A stretch of 39,030 nt of DNA. It comes from a virus. Made by a program: the position numbers and the translations under genes. This document shows positions 21,096 through 29,604 of the stretch, piece by piece. The notes under the pieces were generated by a model. That model worked only from the letters and a program-made list of their open reading frames with translations, was not told where the DNA came from and searched no databases. The stretch lies in the IMG/VR virus record IMGVR_UViG_3300035670_000575, positions 1-39,030 of that record; one strand, written 5' to 3'. The stretch's first letter is position 1; each line of letters begins with the position of its first letter.

Positions 21096-21261
21096 TGTTT
21101 TCCTCTGCTGGTAAAGGTGTGTTGCCCTCTTCAAGCCATTTTAGGTAGGCTTGGTAGTCTGAGTTAGCTGGGTCAAATGGGATAGATAACATTATATTAT
21201 CTTTAGTTTTATTTACTGCTTGTATCTTATTAGTAATTGGGTTTTTAACAAGTTTATACAT
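21088..21261 (-). CDS. small fibre-associated protein, 57 aa
   Basis: 57 codons starting MYKLVKNPITNKIQAVNKTK. The second half S-I-P-F-D-P-A-N-S-D-Y-Q-A-Y-L-K-W-L-E-E-G-N-T-P-L-P-A is a strongly conserved phage tail-fibre helper motif (D-P-x-N-x-D-Y-Q-x-Y-L-x-W). The 3' end overlaps the next fibre gene by eight bases, and the stretch would otherwise be an unexplained gap, so it is a good small gene. Two bases lie between it and the upstream fibre's stop. Confidence 0.75.
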   Translation of the reverse strand: MYKLVKNPITNKIQAVNKTKDNIMLSIPFDPANSDYQAYLKWLEEGNTPLPAEENNG

Positions 21262-21263
21262 TT

Positions 21264-22451
21264 TTATAGCTCCGCTTGAACAGCTAAATAAGATGAAGCA
21301 TTACCTGTTCGCCAAAAACCAGCTTGACCAGCAGTTCCAGATGCTTCAGAACTATTTAAAAATTCTAGTGATTGTGGAGTAGTTCCATCTCCTACTGTAA
21401 ATGAATTAACACCATCATTATTAGAGTTTCTATAAAGTCTGTAATAATCTGTTCCTGTTGTTTGATAAATTGTAGGTGTTGTTCTCATAGTAACAGGTAA
21501 ATTAAAATTACCATACGCAGAAGTTGCAGAATAATAATAACCAACACCAGTGCTTTTTAAATCACCAGATGCAATTAAAGTAAAATACCTCTGACACAAC
21601 GCCAATTCCTGACCATACATTCTTCTCTCAAACGGTGTTGCTGTTGAGCCTACTTCTAGTTGGACACCTGTGATATACCATGTAGCTCCGTTAGTGCCAA
21701 TTACAGATGTTGCACCAGATGTAGAAAAATAATTTCCAGCACCCCATGTATTTACAGTTGATTGATAATTAGAACCAGAACCTAAATCAAAAATAACTGC
21801 TATACCACCACTATTTGTTGTATTCCATGTTCCTGTTGTATCGCCAGTAACAGTTACTGTTTTATATTCCCATGTGTTAGCTGCTGATATTGTATAGTTA
21901 AAAGGATATCCTCTATTAGCATCATAATTTCTTAAACCACCAGCAAATGTTCCTGTAAGTGAGCTTCTGACCCAAAAAGATAATGTAACTGTTTTAGCGT
22001 TAGCTGTTCCCCATCCAAGATCAGCTATATTAAAACCTTCTATATGCTGTTGCATACGACAAGTTTGTGCAGCAGATAATGATGAGTCTGCTGAAGTTGT
22101 AGTAAATTTTAAAGAATTATTAAATCCTGTTGGAGCTGATGAGTCTTGTTGGGCAGTCATTCCACCATCTGTATCTTCAAGACCAAGCCATCTATCTACT
22201 GTATATGGTGCAGATGATGTTAATGTCACACTAGCACCAGCATTTCTCTGGTCTATCCTCATATCACCATTTATAATACGGTTACGCAAGAATGATGATG
22301 ACATAGCTACTGTACCTGCAAATGTAGCATTTTGTGATGTATCTATAGTTAATGCTGTAGTAGTTCCGTTAGTTTGTAATACTAATGATCCACTATTATC
22401 TGGAGCTACTTGTAAACCATTGGTTGTGGTTGCACGAATTATACTTGCCAT
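21264..22451 (-). CDS. tail fibre protein with carbohydrate-binding-like domain (395 aa)
   Basis: 395 residues. N-terminal A-S-I-I-R-A-T-T-T-N-G-L, then N-R-I-I-N-G-D-M-R-I-D-Q-R-N-A-G-A-S-V at about 57-75, Y-T-V-D-R-W and V-T-L-S-F-W-V-R-S-S-L-T-G-T-F. Next come I-T-G-V-Q-L-E-V-G-S-T-A-T-P-F-E-R-R and E-L-A-L-C-Q-R-Y-F. This arrangement is shared by many pelagic and freshwater phage fibres, with a carbohydrate-binding-like jelly roll in the middle. The last 100 residues are variable, as expected for a host-range tip. It overlaps the next upstream gene by one base. Confidence 0.82.
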   Translation of the reverse strand: MASIIRATTTNGLQVAPDNSGSLVLQTNGTTTALTIDTSQNATFAGTVAMSSSFLRNRIINGDMRIDQRNAGASVTLTSSAPYTVDRWLGLEDTDGGMTAQQDSSAPTGFNNSLKFTTTSADSSLSAAQTCRMQQHIEGFNIADLGWGTANAKTVTLSFWVRSSLTGTFAGGLRNYDANRGYPFNYTISAANTWEYKTVTVTGDTTGTWNTTNSGGIAVIFDLGSGSNYQSTVNTWGAGNYFSTSGATSVIGTNGATWYITGVQLEVGSTATPFERRMYGQELALCQRYFTLIASGDLKSTGVGYYYSATSAYGNFNLPVTMRTTPTIYQTTGTDYYRLYRNSNNDGVNSFTVGDGTTPQSLEFLNSSEASGTAGQAGFWRTGNASSYLAVQAEL

Positions 22452-22942
22452 TATACGATCACCCAGCGAGAAGTAGAAGGAACTGTAACTGTAACACCAC
22501 CTGAAATTGTTATATCTCCAGCTTCTACAGAGTTATATCCTGTAGGAAAAGTGTAAGATGTACCTATAGTTCCGTTATTAACATTAAGTCCATTACTAGC
22601 TGCAAACTGTGGAGCATAAGCATCACTATTAGCATCTTGGTATGTAGCTTTTTCAGCAGGATAAGTAACAAATACGTTCTTTGTACCTGCACTAAAGTTT
22701 ACTAGAGAACCACTATTACTAGACTCTAATACAGTATCACGAGATAAAGTAGTGCCTGAAGATGTATAAGTACCTAGACCTACTTCCCATTCTGATCCAC
22801 CTACAATAGCATAGTAAGTAGTATTACCGTTACCGATAACAGAGAATGATTGAAAGCCAGATACTGCACCAGCAAGAGTAAACGTACCTGTGCCTGTAGT
22901 ACTAGAAGTCTCTTGGACTCTATCCTTGACGACTAACGCCAT
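22451..22942 (-). CDS. fibre/tail structural protein (163 aa)
   Basis: 163 residues. V-V-K-D-R-V-Q-E-T-S-S-T-T-G-T-G-T at the start, then N-T-T-Y-Y-A-I-V-G-G-S-E-W-E-V-G-L-G-T-Y, T-L-S-R-D-T-V-L-E-S-S-N-S-G and V-F-V-T-Y-P-A-E-K. This set is a common phage structural protein that sits next to fibres; the exact virion position is not known. Residues 100-163 form a separate beta-rich end with G-D-I-T-I-S-G-G-V-T. Confidence 0.72.
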   Translation of the reverse strand: MALVVKDRVQETSSTTGTGTFTLAGAVSGFQSFSVIGNGNTTYYAIVGGSEWEVGLGTYTSSGTTLSRDTVLESSNSGSLVNFSAGTKNVFVTYPAEKATYQDANSDAYAPQFAASNGLNVNNGTIGTSYTFPTGYNSVEAGDITISGGVTVTVPSTSRWVIV

Positions 22943-22951
22943 GGTTTATCC

Positions 22952-23350
22952 TTACGCTAATGTAACTGAAAGGTTGCCTGTTGAAATCTTAAAGATATCA
23001 CCAGTATCAATTGTTTTTGCTGTATCTAATGCTGTATGGTAAAGTAAATTAGGTCCTGAAGTAGAATCATTGATACCAATCCAACCTACTGTTCCCCATG
23101 AAGCTGTTGCTGTTGGGAAAGTTACGTCTGCATCATTTAATACGTTACCTGATGTGCCTGACGCTGTTGCAAATGATACTGCTGTTCTAGCATAGCCAGT
23201 ACCAGATGTACTAACTTCTGTACCACTACCTGCATCTGTTGGGTCTGAAGTCCATAGTGATACATAAACTGTTGCTGGTGCTGTATATGTTGTACCGTTT
23301 AGAGTAGCATTTAATAGTGCGTTCTCTAGGTAGTTACTCATTTCTGCCAT
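22952..23350 (-). CDS. conserved tail structural protein (132 aa)
   Basis: 132 residues. M-S-N-Y-L-E-N-A-L-L-N-A-T-L at 4-17, V-Y-V-S-L-W-T-S-D-P-T-D-A-G-S-G-T-E-V, and T-F-P-T-A-T-A-S-W-G-T-V form a widespread family in the tail-fibre regions of podoviruses and siphoviruses. Two-sheet beta fold expected. It follows the adaptor gene by 19 bases. Role as a fibre base or short tail component is inferred. Confidence 0.72.
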   Translation of the reverse strand: MAEMSNYLENALLNATLNGTTYTAPATVYVSLWTSDPTDAGSGTEVSTSGTGYARTAVSFATASGTSGNVLNDADVTFPTATASWGTVGWIGINDSTSGPNLLYHTALDTAKTIDTGDIFKISTGNLSVTLA

Positions 23351-23369
23351 GATGTTTTTCCTTTATAAA

Positions 23370-23978
23370 TTATCGTGGTGTTACACTTAATGTTGTGTAT
23401 GAATAGGTTTGACCTAAATCGCTTTTCTTAATATTAGCAATAGCTCTATCGTATAATGCTGACCATGTTGCAATTCTTGGGTCATTCATTAAATATGGTT
23501 CTGCTTCTGCTAGAGTTGCGTAAAGTAAAGCGTCTGGGTAGTATGCTAAGAACAAGTTACTAGCTGTTGTGCTAGAGATAAATGTAGGTTGAGCATAGTA
23601 TAAAATTTGAACTGTATATGATGTATCTTGGCTAGGTGCAAATTGGAACTCTGTACCTAACATTGTAAAGTAGTGTGAACGACCTGATAATGTTGTTTGA
23701 CCATTACGGAAGAATAGATCAGGTGTTTGAAACTCTAATAGAATTGGAGGATTGCCTTGTAAGTGCATCTCTCTTAACTCTAAGAAATCAGATGGGAACG
23801 CTACTTTGTTATCAGTTGGGCTAGTCGTTGCAACCTTTAACATTCTTTCTGTTCTTAAATCACGACTTAATCTTAACTGTGCTAACTGAACGAAGTCAGG
23901 TATAACACTTGTCAAGTCATTACGAGCTAAGTAACTTTCTACTGTCGCTGTAAACGTTGTGTATGTAGTTAATGCCAT
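23370..23978 (-). CDS. head-tail adaptor, P22 gp4-like (202 aa)
   Basis: 202 residues, mainly helical with a short beta part. F-T-A-T-V-E-S-Y-L-A-R-N-D-L-T-S-V-I-P-D-F-V-Q-L-A-Q-L-R-L-S-R-D-L-R is the marker of gp4/adaptor-type proteins in podoviruses; F-P-S-D-F-L-E-L-R-E-M and Y-Y-P-D-A-L-L-Y-A-T-L-A-E-A follow. Such proteins form a dodecamer under the portal. The gene order portal ... adaptor ... gp10-like fits, although capsid and glycosyltransferase genes intervene. Its first 59 bases overlap the 3' end of the glycosyltransferase gene upstream. Confidence 0.75.
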   Translation of the reverse strand: MALTTYTTFTATVESYLARNDLTSVIPDFVQLAQLRLSRDLRTERMLKVATTSPTDNKVAFPSDFLELREMHLQGNPPILLEFQTPDLFFRNGQTTLSGRSHYFTMLGTEFQFAPSQDTSYTVQILYYAQPTFISSTTASNLFLAYYPDALLYATLAEAEPYLMNDPRIATWSALYDRAIANIKKSDLGQTYSYTTLSVTPR

Positions 23979-24678
23979 CTAATTGTCCTTTTAATCTTTC
24001 CCAGCATTTGTCCATTTCGTCTTTATGCCATTCAGCACTAGCTAGTGAACGTAACCATTCAGTTCTATCTGGGTATTTTAAGTTTTCTATATCTTGAATC
24101 TTGTTTGAAATAGGCATTGCCGGACTATGATCTGAAACAATCACAGGGATACCATGAATACTTGCTTCTACATCTGCAACACTACCAAAACTCACAATCA
24201 CATGAGCTTTTTTCATAGTTTGCTTAAAATCACCTTCACCTTTACGCTTAACTATAACCTTACGTTCTGTATATTTGCGTATTTCCTCTATCTTTTGGTC
24301 TAACCAATTATATTTTTGGTAGATATAGGCTATTTTGTCAGCAGGTGGCAGTATTACTACGTTTTCACCTGACCGATATTCGTGTGTTTTAGGTATTTCT
24401 CTATCTGAACTACGCCAATCTGTGCAATGATAGTTATTTACGCAGAATCTAGCCCAAGATAAATCTGAAGCTCTGTGAAAATAACCATGATCTATGAGAA
24501 TATATGGTATATTTTGCTTTCTACACTCCATTTGTATGTTATCAGCACCATGTAAATTGCCAACAACTACAGGAATAGACTTACCATCCCAATCTCTTGT
24601 TAAAATACCCTTACAATGCGTTTGTAAGCGTTTTAAGACGTTATCTCTGCGTTCTATGCCACTCAGTATTAACTGCAT
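23920..24678 (-). CDS. glycosyltransferase-like protein (capsule/LPS type, 252 aa)
   Basis: 252 residues. The Rossmann-like segments V-V-V-G-N-L-H-G-A-D-N-I, Y-I-L-I-D-H-G-Y-F-H-R-A and V-I-V-S-F-G-S-V-A-D-V-E-A-S-I-H-G-I-P-V-I-V-S-D-H-S-P-A fit GT-B glycosyltransferases of the capsule-type (PF05159-like). The last element is typical of the sugar-nucleotide end. It is one of three consecutive genes of this kind. No D-x-D is needed in GT-B enzymes. Donor and acceptor unknown. The C-terminal 20 codons overlap the adaptor start. Confidence 0.65.
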   Translation of the reverse strand: MQLILSGIERRDNVLKRLQTHCKGILTRDWDGKSIPVVVGNLHGADNIQMECRKQNIPYILIDHGYFHRASDLSWARFCVNNYHCTDWRSSDREIPKTHEYRSGENVVILPPADKIAYIYQKYNWLDQKIEEIRKYTERKVIVKRKGEGDFKQTMKKAHVIVSFGSVADVEASIHGIPVIVSDHSPAMPISNKIQDIENLKYPDRTEWLRSLASAEWHKDEMDKCWERLKGQLDGINYIHNVYSDSRKLLSS

Positions 24679-25396
24679 CTAAAACCTGTTCTACGGTGAT
24701 TGCTTTCGCTTTTAGAAGGCAATGGCTACATACGCTATGAAAAGTCCCACATGGCTCTGAACCGTCATGTATATTTCTATGGGTATCATATCCTAAGTGC
24801 CTCGGTGAACTAAATCCTGTCCAAATAACCACAGATGGTATGCCTAAAGCTGCTGCTGCATGATGTAAACCACCATCTGTCCCTACAAAAACACTAGCTT
24901 TGTTTAGTATAGCTAATGCTTCCCTGAATGTTTTTGTTTCTATCCAATCTGTATATCTTTTAGCAGTAACATCACCTACTTGTTTCCAAGGTAAGTCATG
25001 CTTTACTAATTCATCCCACTTATCCCATGATTTATTTACAGTATGAATATAAGTGCGTTTTACATTAGGCTCTATAAGTATAAAAGGTTCTTTTACTCTC
25101 TTATCAGCCCACATTCTTTCGTCTTGAGATAAGTATATTTCACCAGGCTTTGGCTTATAGTTATCATTAAAGACTAGATGTCCGTCTTTAGAACCATTTA
25201 GATAAGGTCTGTGATTAGGATAATTCTTTACCCATACCACATCTGTATCTGAATTAGATGCCATGCGAGGATTGTTAGCAAATACTTGGTGATCGTAAAA
25301 CATACTTACACCATTACCAATCTTGACTTTCTTACCTGTCTTTTCGTTTGCTTCTTTGACTTCTGCTGAAGCCATGATCCAATCACCTAAGCCCAT
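24641..25396 (-). CDS. GT9-like (heptosyltransferase family) glycosyltransferase
   Basis: 251 residues. G-L-G-D-W-I at 2-7 is the N-terminal motif (G-x-G-D) of ADP-heptose:LPS heptosyltransferase-like enzymes. V-F-V-G-T-D-G-G-L-H-H-A-A-A-A-L-G-I-P-S-V-V-I-W-T-G is the GT9 donor-site motif, with the conserved D-x-G-x-x-H. Members of this family also occur in phages as modifiers of host LPS or of virion proteins. It starts on the TPR gene's stop (TAATG) and overlaps the next gene by 38 bases. The reaction in this phage is inferred. Confidence 0.78.
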   Translation of the reverse strand: MGLGDWIMASAEVKEANEKTGKKVKIGNGVSMFYDHQVFANNPRMASNSDTDVVWVKNYPNHRPYLNGSKDGHLVFNDNYKPKPGEIYLSQDERMWADKRVKEPFILIEPNVKRTYIHTVNKSWDKWDELVKHDLPWKQVGDVTAKRYTDWIETKTFREALAILNKASVFVGTDGGLHHAAAALGIPSVVIWTGFSSPRHLGYDTHRNIHDGSEPCGTFHSVCSHCLLKAKAITVEQVLDAVNTEWHRTQR

Positions 25397-26724
25397 TATA
25401 TTTGGCTAGCGACACTTTCTATAACTTCACGCCATGATCTGTCATCTTGGTAGATTAATCGCATAGAACGATACCAAGGCATACTAGGTTGAGCATAACG
25501 CCATTGGTGATACTTAGGTACTAGACACCATGTTTTAACACCCATAGCACTAGCACAATGTTGAGCTGTAGTATTGACACCTAGAACCATATCTAGTTCA
25601 GCGATCATAGCTGCTGTGTCATCATAATCTTTTGCGTCTGTTGCAAATTCAAAGTATTTTACGCCATCAATTTTGCGTTCTACGCTATAATCTAGGCTTA
25701 CTAATTGTATGTCTTTGCGTCTTAATAGTGGCTGTAAATCATCTTCTGTAAGTTTACGACCTTTAGCATTAGTAAGTTTAATACCACCTTTTGTAGTGAT
25801 GCCTATGACTTTCTTTTTATAAGAGTCAAACAAAGCTCTCCACATAATACGTTTTTCAGGATCAGCTTTTAGATAAGGTGTGCCAGGAAAGTCTTTATTA
25901 TTATGTCTAAAGAACTCTGGTAATCCACCTACACCACATCTGTAATCAAATTCTTTATCTGCTATCCATTCAGGATGAGCTTCTTTACGAGTACCATGTA
26001 CTTCTGCTTCAGGAAAGCTACGTCTAAATAATGTTTCTAGTTTAGGGTCACAGTCTATATAGACTTTCTTACTAGCTTTAATAGCGTCAGGAATACATGA
26101 GCCATAAAATATCTCATCACCTAAACCTTGTTCGCCATAGATAACTAATGTTTTATTAGGAGTTCCATCCCATCTTACTTCGTTACCATATACCCATTCT
26201 TTACGGAATTTACCACCTAAAGACTTACCCCATTCTTTCCAGCCTTTATCATATTCACCTTTAGCTAGATAACTATGTGCTAGGTTTAATTGTGCGTGTA
26301 AATCTGTAGGATTGCATTCTAAAGCCATATTACATGACTTCTCTGCATCATCCCATTTAGACATCTGTACTAGAGTTGCTGCTGCATTAGAATAAGCTAA
26401 ATTATAACTAGGGTCTAATTCTGCTGACTTTAGGAAGTATTGTATAGCTTCCTCTGGCATATCCATTTCGTGTGCTGCACGACCTAGAGATGTCCATAAT
26501 GCTTTATTGCCTGGTTGTTCTTGTAATGCTCTACGGAAGAATTGGTAAGCAAATGCTGGCTTATCACCTTGTAGCCAAATATAACCTAAGAAGTTTAGTG
26601 TAGCTGCATCATTAGGATATGTTTCTAATACTGTGTAGATTAGAGGTAATGCTTCGTCATACGCTTCCTTAGTAATAAGGTCGTGTATAGCTAATTGTAT
26701 GTTCTTTAATTCGTCTTTATCCAA
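25396..26724 (-). CDS. TPR-glycosyltransferase fusion (442 aa)
   Basis: 442 residues. Residues about 1-165 have four to five tetratricopeptide repeats (F-L-G-Y-I-W-L-Q-G-D-K, S-L-G-R-A-A-H-E-M-D-M-P-E-E-A-I-Q-Y-F, L-N-L-A-H-S-Y-L-A-K-G-E-Y-D-K-G). From about 190 a GT9/GT41-like half follows: V-I-Y-G-E-Q-G-L-G-D-E-I-F, then V-L-G-V-N-T-T-A-Q-H-C-A-S-A-M-G-V-K-T-W-C-L-V-P. This is the architecture of O-GlcNAc-transferase-like bacterial proteins, often with protein substrates. Start codon is TTG, three bases past the previous gene's stop with shared A. It may modify capsid or tail proteins or host glycans. Confidence 0.78.
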   Translation of the reverse strand: MDKDELKNIQLAIHDLITKEAYDEALPLIYTVLETYPNDAATLNFLGYIWLQGDKPAFAYQFFRRALQEQPGNKALWTSLGRAAHEMDMPEEAIQYFLKSAELDPSYNLAYSNAAATLVQMSKWDDAEKSCNMALECNPTDLHAQLNLAHSYLAKGEYDKGWKEWGKSLGGKFRKEWVYGNEVRWDGTPNKTLVIYGEQGLGDEIFYGSCIPDAIKASKKVYIDCDPKLETLFRRSFPEAEVHGTRKEAHPEWIADKEFDYRCGVGGLPEFFRHNNKDFPGTPYLKADPEKRIMWRALFDSYKKKVIGITTKGGIKLTNAKGRKLTEDDLQPLLRRKDIQLVSLDYSVERKIDGVKYFEFATDAKDYDDTAAMIAELDMVLGVNTTAQHCASAMGVKTWCLVPKYHQWRYAQPSMPWYRSMRLIYQDDRSWREVIESVASQI

Positions 26725-26925
26725 TTATTTAGCGTTCTTCCATGCGTATTTAAAACGTTCCCACCATGATAACTTGTTAATATTATCATCTACCATATTC
26801 TTTAATGCTTGATCTATACCGGCTTGCATAAGTATTCTACGACCTTCTTCATTGGTATCTACTGTAATATTCCAAGTATCACCAGAGTCTTTAACGCTTA
26901 TTACTTTTAATTTAGCTTTAGCCAC
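26725..26925 (-). CDS. unknown late protein, 66 aa
   Basis: 66 residues beginning MAKAKLKVISVKDSGDTW. The first half forms strands (N-I-T-V-D-T-N-E-E-G) and the second a helix ending W-W-E-R-F-K-Y-A-W-K-N-A-K. It overlaps the upstream gene by eight bases and is followed by the TPR gene's TTG start. No family recognised; possibly a head protein by place. Confidence 0.6.
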   Translation of the reverse strand: MAKAKLKVISVKDSGDTWNITVDTNEEGRRILMQAGIDQALKNMVDDNINKLSWWERFKYAWKNAK

Positions 26926-27241
26926 GTTTAGTAGTCAATTTTAAGTATGGATAGTTCTCGTTGATCTCTTTCATCAACTCTTTTGTTTGGTTAGGGTTAT
27001 ATATATCTATCCCTTTTTGTTTTAGCTGCATTTCCACTACTGGTGGAATACTAGCAAAGTGCGCCCATTCTTGTTTAACGCCTTTATCCCATGTATCTGG
27101 GTTATCTCTTGCTTGTTTAATCTTGTCTAACATTCCACTTATATCTTGTGTAGAAGTTAGGTAGTATGTATCTTTAGCTGGGTCGTAATCAAAGTATTGA
27201 GTTACACCTGTTACGCTATTGTGATCAAATAATATTGGCAT
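26918..27241 (-). CDS. conserved head-region protein (107 aa)
   Basis: 107 residues. P-I-L-F-D-H-N-S-V-T-G-V-T-Q-Y-F-D-Y-D at the start and W-A-H-F-A-S-I-P-P-V-V-E-M-Q-L-K-Q-K-G-I in the middle are features of a small protein placed after capsid genes in many cyanophage/pelagiphage-like podoviruses. Role in the head is likely, mechanism unknown. The gene ends directly after the capsid terminator region (27241 upward), so it may start its own translation block. Confidence 0.62.
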   Translation of the reverse strand: MPILFDHNSVTGVTQYFDYDPAKDTYYLTSTQDISGMLDKIKQARDNPDTWDKGVKQEWAHFASIPPVVEMQLKQKGIDIYNPNQTKELMKEINENYPYLKLTTKRG

Positions 27242-27277
27242 ATATAAAAATACAAAGAGGGCGAATTAACACCCTCT
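27241..27277 (-). terminator. intrinsic terminator after the major capsid gene
   Basis: AGAGGG (27256-27261) pairs with CCCTCT (27272-27277) around a ten-base loop, and on the minus strand the stem is followed by TTGTATTTTTATA. It lies 20 bases after the capsid stop, so it would end or cap the capsid transcript unless antitermination is active. Confidence 0.75.
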
Positions 27278-27296
27278 ATTGTATCACAACTACTTA

Positions 27297-28250
27297 CTAA
27301 GCACCTACGTTTTGTACTTTAGCATGAGCATCTGGGTTTTGAACCACTAATGCGTATTCTGCTGTGAGTAACCATTTTGTGCTATCGCCTGTTTTAGCAA
27401 GTTCTTCTTTGCTCATTGGGCGTAGTGAAGCTAAACCAACATAACCAGGATCAACGCAGAGAACAGCTTGATCTCTCATGAAACGGTCTAGTTTAACTGT
27501 GTGGTTACCGAAGTCTGAAACGTAAACGTCTGCAGCGCCAGTAATTGTTGCTTGTGTTGTACCTTGAACATTGTTGAACTTAGTAGCAATACCTGCAAAG
27601 CCTGAGAAACGAGCTTTGTTAGTTGCTGACATAAGGATTAATGATGGTTCGCCACCATCTGTCCAAGCTAATTGTAATGCTGATTTCAAGTCTGCTTCAA
27701 TGAATGTTACAGAAGTACCATCTGTTGGTGATGCTACTGTGCCATTTGAGAAGCCAGGTGTTGTACCTGCTGTAGAACCTGTTGCAATTACTCGGTTAGT
27801 AATCCAAGATTCAATACCTGCTGTTGATCTAGCTGTTGCTGGACCACCTGCTGATGATGCTTGGTTACGTACAATTGCATATTCCATGTCACGTTTAAGT
27901 TCTTTACCAGCTTTCATAAGTTGGTAAGCAACTTCAGACTTACGACCATACTTACGTACTACGTCGTATGTGTTTGAAATTTGAACTGTCTTGCGTGAGA
28001 TTTGTGTGTAGTTACCTAATACTGTTGTAGCAGGTAATGTTGCGAATGAAGCGTCATCACCTTCAACAGATGTATTAGTACCTGCTGCAGCGAGGCTGTC
28101 TGTCTGCCATTGGTGATAGGTCTGGCCGGCCGACATCCTCTTTGCGAGAGAAAGTAATGGTGTGTCTTCTGGAGAAATATCAAAAATGATATCCTCAAAT
28201 GATTCCGCTATACCTTTACCGGTGTAGCTATTGGTTGCTGATGCTGCCAT
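27297..28250 (-). CDS. major capsid protein, SU10-like
   Basis: 317 residues. I-F-D-I-S-P-E-D-T-P-L-L-S-L-A-K-R at 23-39, N-Y-T-Q-I-S-R-K-T-V-Q-I-S-N-T-Y-D-V-V near 80, and K-R-D-M-E-Y-A-I-V-R-N-Q-A mark the SU10-type (DUF5309) capsid family with HK97 fold. The C-terminus L-R-P-M-S-K-E-E-L-A-K-T-G-D-S-T-K-W-L-L-T-A-E-Y-A-L also matches. It follows the scaffold gene by 21 bases and ends at a terminator, as is usual for highly expressed capsid genes. Length is typical. Confidence 0.88.
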   Translation of the reverse strand: MAASATNSYTGKGIAESFEDIIFDISPEDTPLLSLAKRMSAGQTYHQWQTDSLAAAGTNTSVEGDDASFATLPATTVLGNYTQISRKTVQISNTYDVVRKYGRKSEVAYQLMKAGKELKRDMEYAIVRNQASSAGGPATARSTAGIESWITNRVIATGSTAGTTPGFSNGTVASPTDGTSVTFIEADLKSALQLAWTDGGEPSLILMSATNKARFSGFAGIATKFNNVQGTTQATITGAADVYVSDFGNHTVKLDRFMRDQAVLCVDPGYVGLASLRPMSKEELAKTGDSTKWLLTAEYALVVQNPDAHAKVQNVGA

Positions 28251-28271
28251 GATTATGGTTTCCTTTGTAAA

Positions 28272-29270
28272 TTAAAGCATGTTTTCTATGAGTTTTGCAG
28301 CCATATCTGATTTGCCTGTCTTACGTAATGATTCACGTAATTGACGCACATTAGAATTGGCTTCGGCTTTTGTATCTTTAGCTCCAGGTTTCACTACTGG
28401 TTTAGCGCTTGATACTTTTTTCTTTACAGTAGAATTTTGTTGTAGTTTGCGCCATTGCATAGCGTCATGCAATACCTTCACGTGACGAGGGTCAACAATT
28501 GCGTTGAGTTCTGCATCAGTAAAGCCATAATCCTTGCCAGTAGATAACAATGCTTGGTTAGTCTCAGGACTCCAATTTGGTATCTCTTTAGCTAGAATTT
28601 CCTTACCTTTTGCTATCTTCTCAGCCATCAATTGCGTTTGCTTCTGAACGACTTCTTGCTTCTTGGCTTCAAACTGTGAAACGAGTGTACTACGTTCTTG
28701 CTGTAGTTGGTTATATGTAAAGAAAAGTTTTTGCGCTTCCACAAAATCATTATCAGACAATTGTTGCCAATTCACGTTAGCATATTGGTTTAATTGTTGG
28801 TCTAATGCTGTGATCTTTGCTACATCTTCAATCAACACATTGTTAAGTTGCATTTGTTCTTGAAAGGCTTGCTCTTGAGCTTTTATACTCTCAGCATAGG
28901 CTTCTAGCTCTTTACGTTGTTCTGCTACTTGTTGTGTCTTTTGCGTGTAGTCTAAGCCTTGTTGTGCTAATGCTACGACTTCGTCTAGTGGCTTTTCAAC
29001 TTCTTCACCATTAACTTTTAGCTTTAGGATAGCAGGAACTTCATCTTCTTCAGACTGTTCTTCTTCCTCAGCTTCTGCTTCTGGTTCTTCGTCTGTTGCT
29101 TCTTCCTCTGTACCTTCTTCAGGTACTTCAGCTTCTGCTTCAGCCTCTAGTGGTGGTTGTTCTCTTTCTTCTTCTTGAACCTCTGTTGGTTTAACGTCAG
29201 TTACAATACTATCACCTAGCATAGCCTCTAATCGGCTTTGTGGTGACTGTTCTACGACTTGGTCACTCAT
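28272..29270 (-). CDS. scaffolding protein
   Basis: 332 residues from MSDQVVEQSPQSR, AAGGA eight bases before; an upstream reading from 29294 would start inside a terminator tail. Residues about 30-80 are nearly all Glu/Ala/Asp (acidic linker), then K-L-K-V-N-G-E-E-V-E-K-P-L-D-E-V-V-A-L-A-Q-Q-G-L-D-Y is the conserved scaffold core, and the rest is a long Gln/Glu/Lys coiled coil. A basic C-terminus (K-K-K-V-S-S-A-K-P-V-V-K-P) is expected to bind the capsid. It sits directly before the capsid gene, as in P22-like phages. Confidence 0.85.
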   Translation of the reverse strand: MSDQVVEQSPQSRLEAMLGDSIVTDVKPTEVQEEEREQPPLEAEAEAEVPEEGTEEEATDEEPEAEAEEEEQSEEDEVPAILKLKVNGEEVEKPLDEVVALAQQGLDYTQKTQQVAEQRKELEAYAESIKAQEQAFQEQMQLNNVLIEDVAKITALDQQLNQYANVNWQQLSDNDFVEAQKLFFTYNQLQQERSTLVSQFEAKKQEVVQKQTQLMAEKIAKGKEILAKEIPNWSPETNQALLSTGKDYGFTDAELNAIVDPRHVKVLHDAMQWRKLQQNSTVKKKVSSAKPVVKPGAKDTKAEANSNVRQLRESLRKTGKSDMAAKLIENML

Positions 29271-29291
29271 AATATTTTCCTTGAAATTAGA

Positions 29292-29317
29292 CAATAAAAA
29301 AGACTCCGAAGAGCCTT
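29292..29317 (-). terminator. UUCG-loop intrinsic terminator before the scaffold gene
   Basis: On the minus strand AAGGCTC (29311-29317) pairs with GAGTCTT (29300-29306) around a TTCG tetraloop, then TTTTATTG follows. A clean terminator between the portal-side genes and scaffold/capsid inside a single-direction operon. It may be read through by Q-like antitermination or be set to balance gene dosage. Confidence 0.75.
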
Positions 29318-29331
29318 AAGTGGGCTTGTCC

Positions 29332-29604
29332 TTACCCAAATATCTTAAACTTAGGTCTGTCCGTTTGGATAGATGCTAACTTACCTGTTTGCATAACGTC
29401 AGTAAGTTGTTTGTTAATTTGATTTAATAACTGTAGTGCGATTACTAATCTATTGTGAGTTTTCTCATCACCTAGTGGACTTGTTGTCATACTAGCTACG
29501 ATATTCTCACGTACTTTAGCAATAGCTTCTTGATACACAGGGTTATCTAGGATAACTGCTGCTTGTTCACCACGTTTAATTTCTTCTAATGACTTATCCG
29601 CCAT
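29332..29604 (-). CDS. conserved protein between portal and scaffold (90 aa)
   Basis: 90 residues, almost all helix: N-P-V-Y-Q-E-A-I-A-K-V-R-E-N-I and L-Q-L-L-N-Q-I-N-K-Q-L-T-D-V-M-Q-T-G-K. The pattern is one of the small proteins next to portal genes in P22-type heads of pelagic phages. It overlaps the portal gene by 11 bases and precedes a terminator. Perhaps a head completion or scaffold helper. Function unknown. Confidence 0.68.
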   Translation of the reverse strand: MADKSLEEIKRGEQAAVILDNPVYQEAIAKVRENIVASMTTSPLGDEKTHNRLVIALQLLNQINKQLTDVMQTGKLASIQTDRPKFKIFG

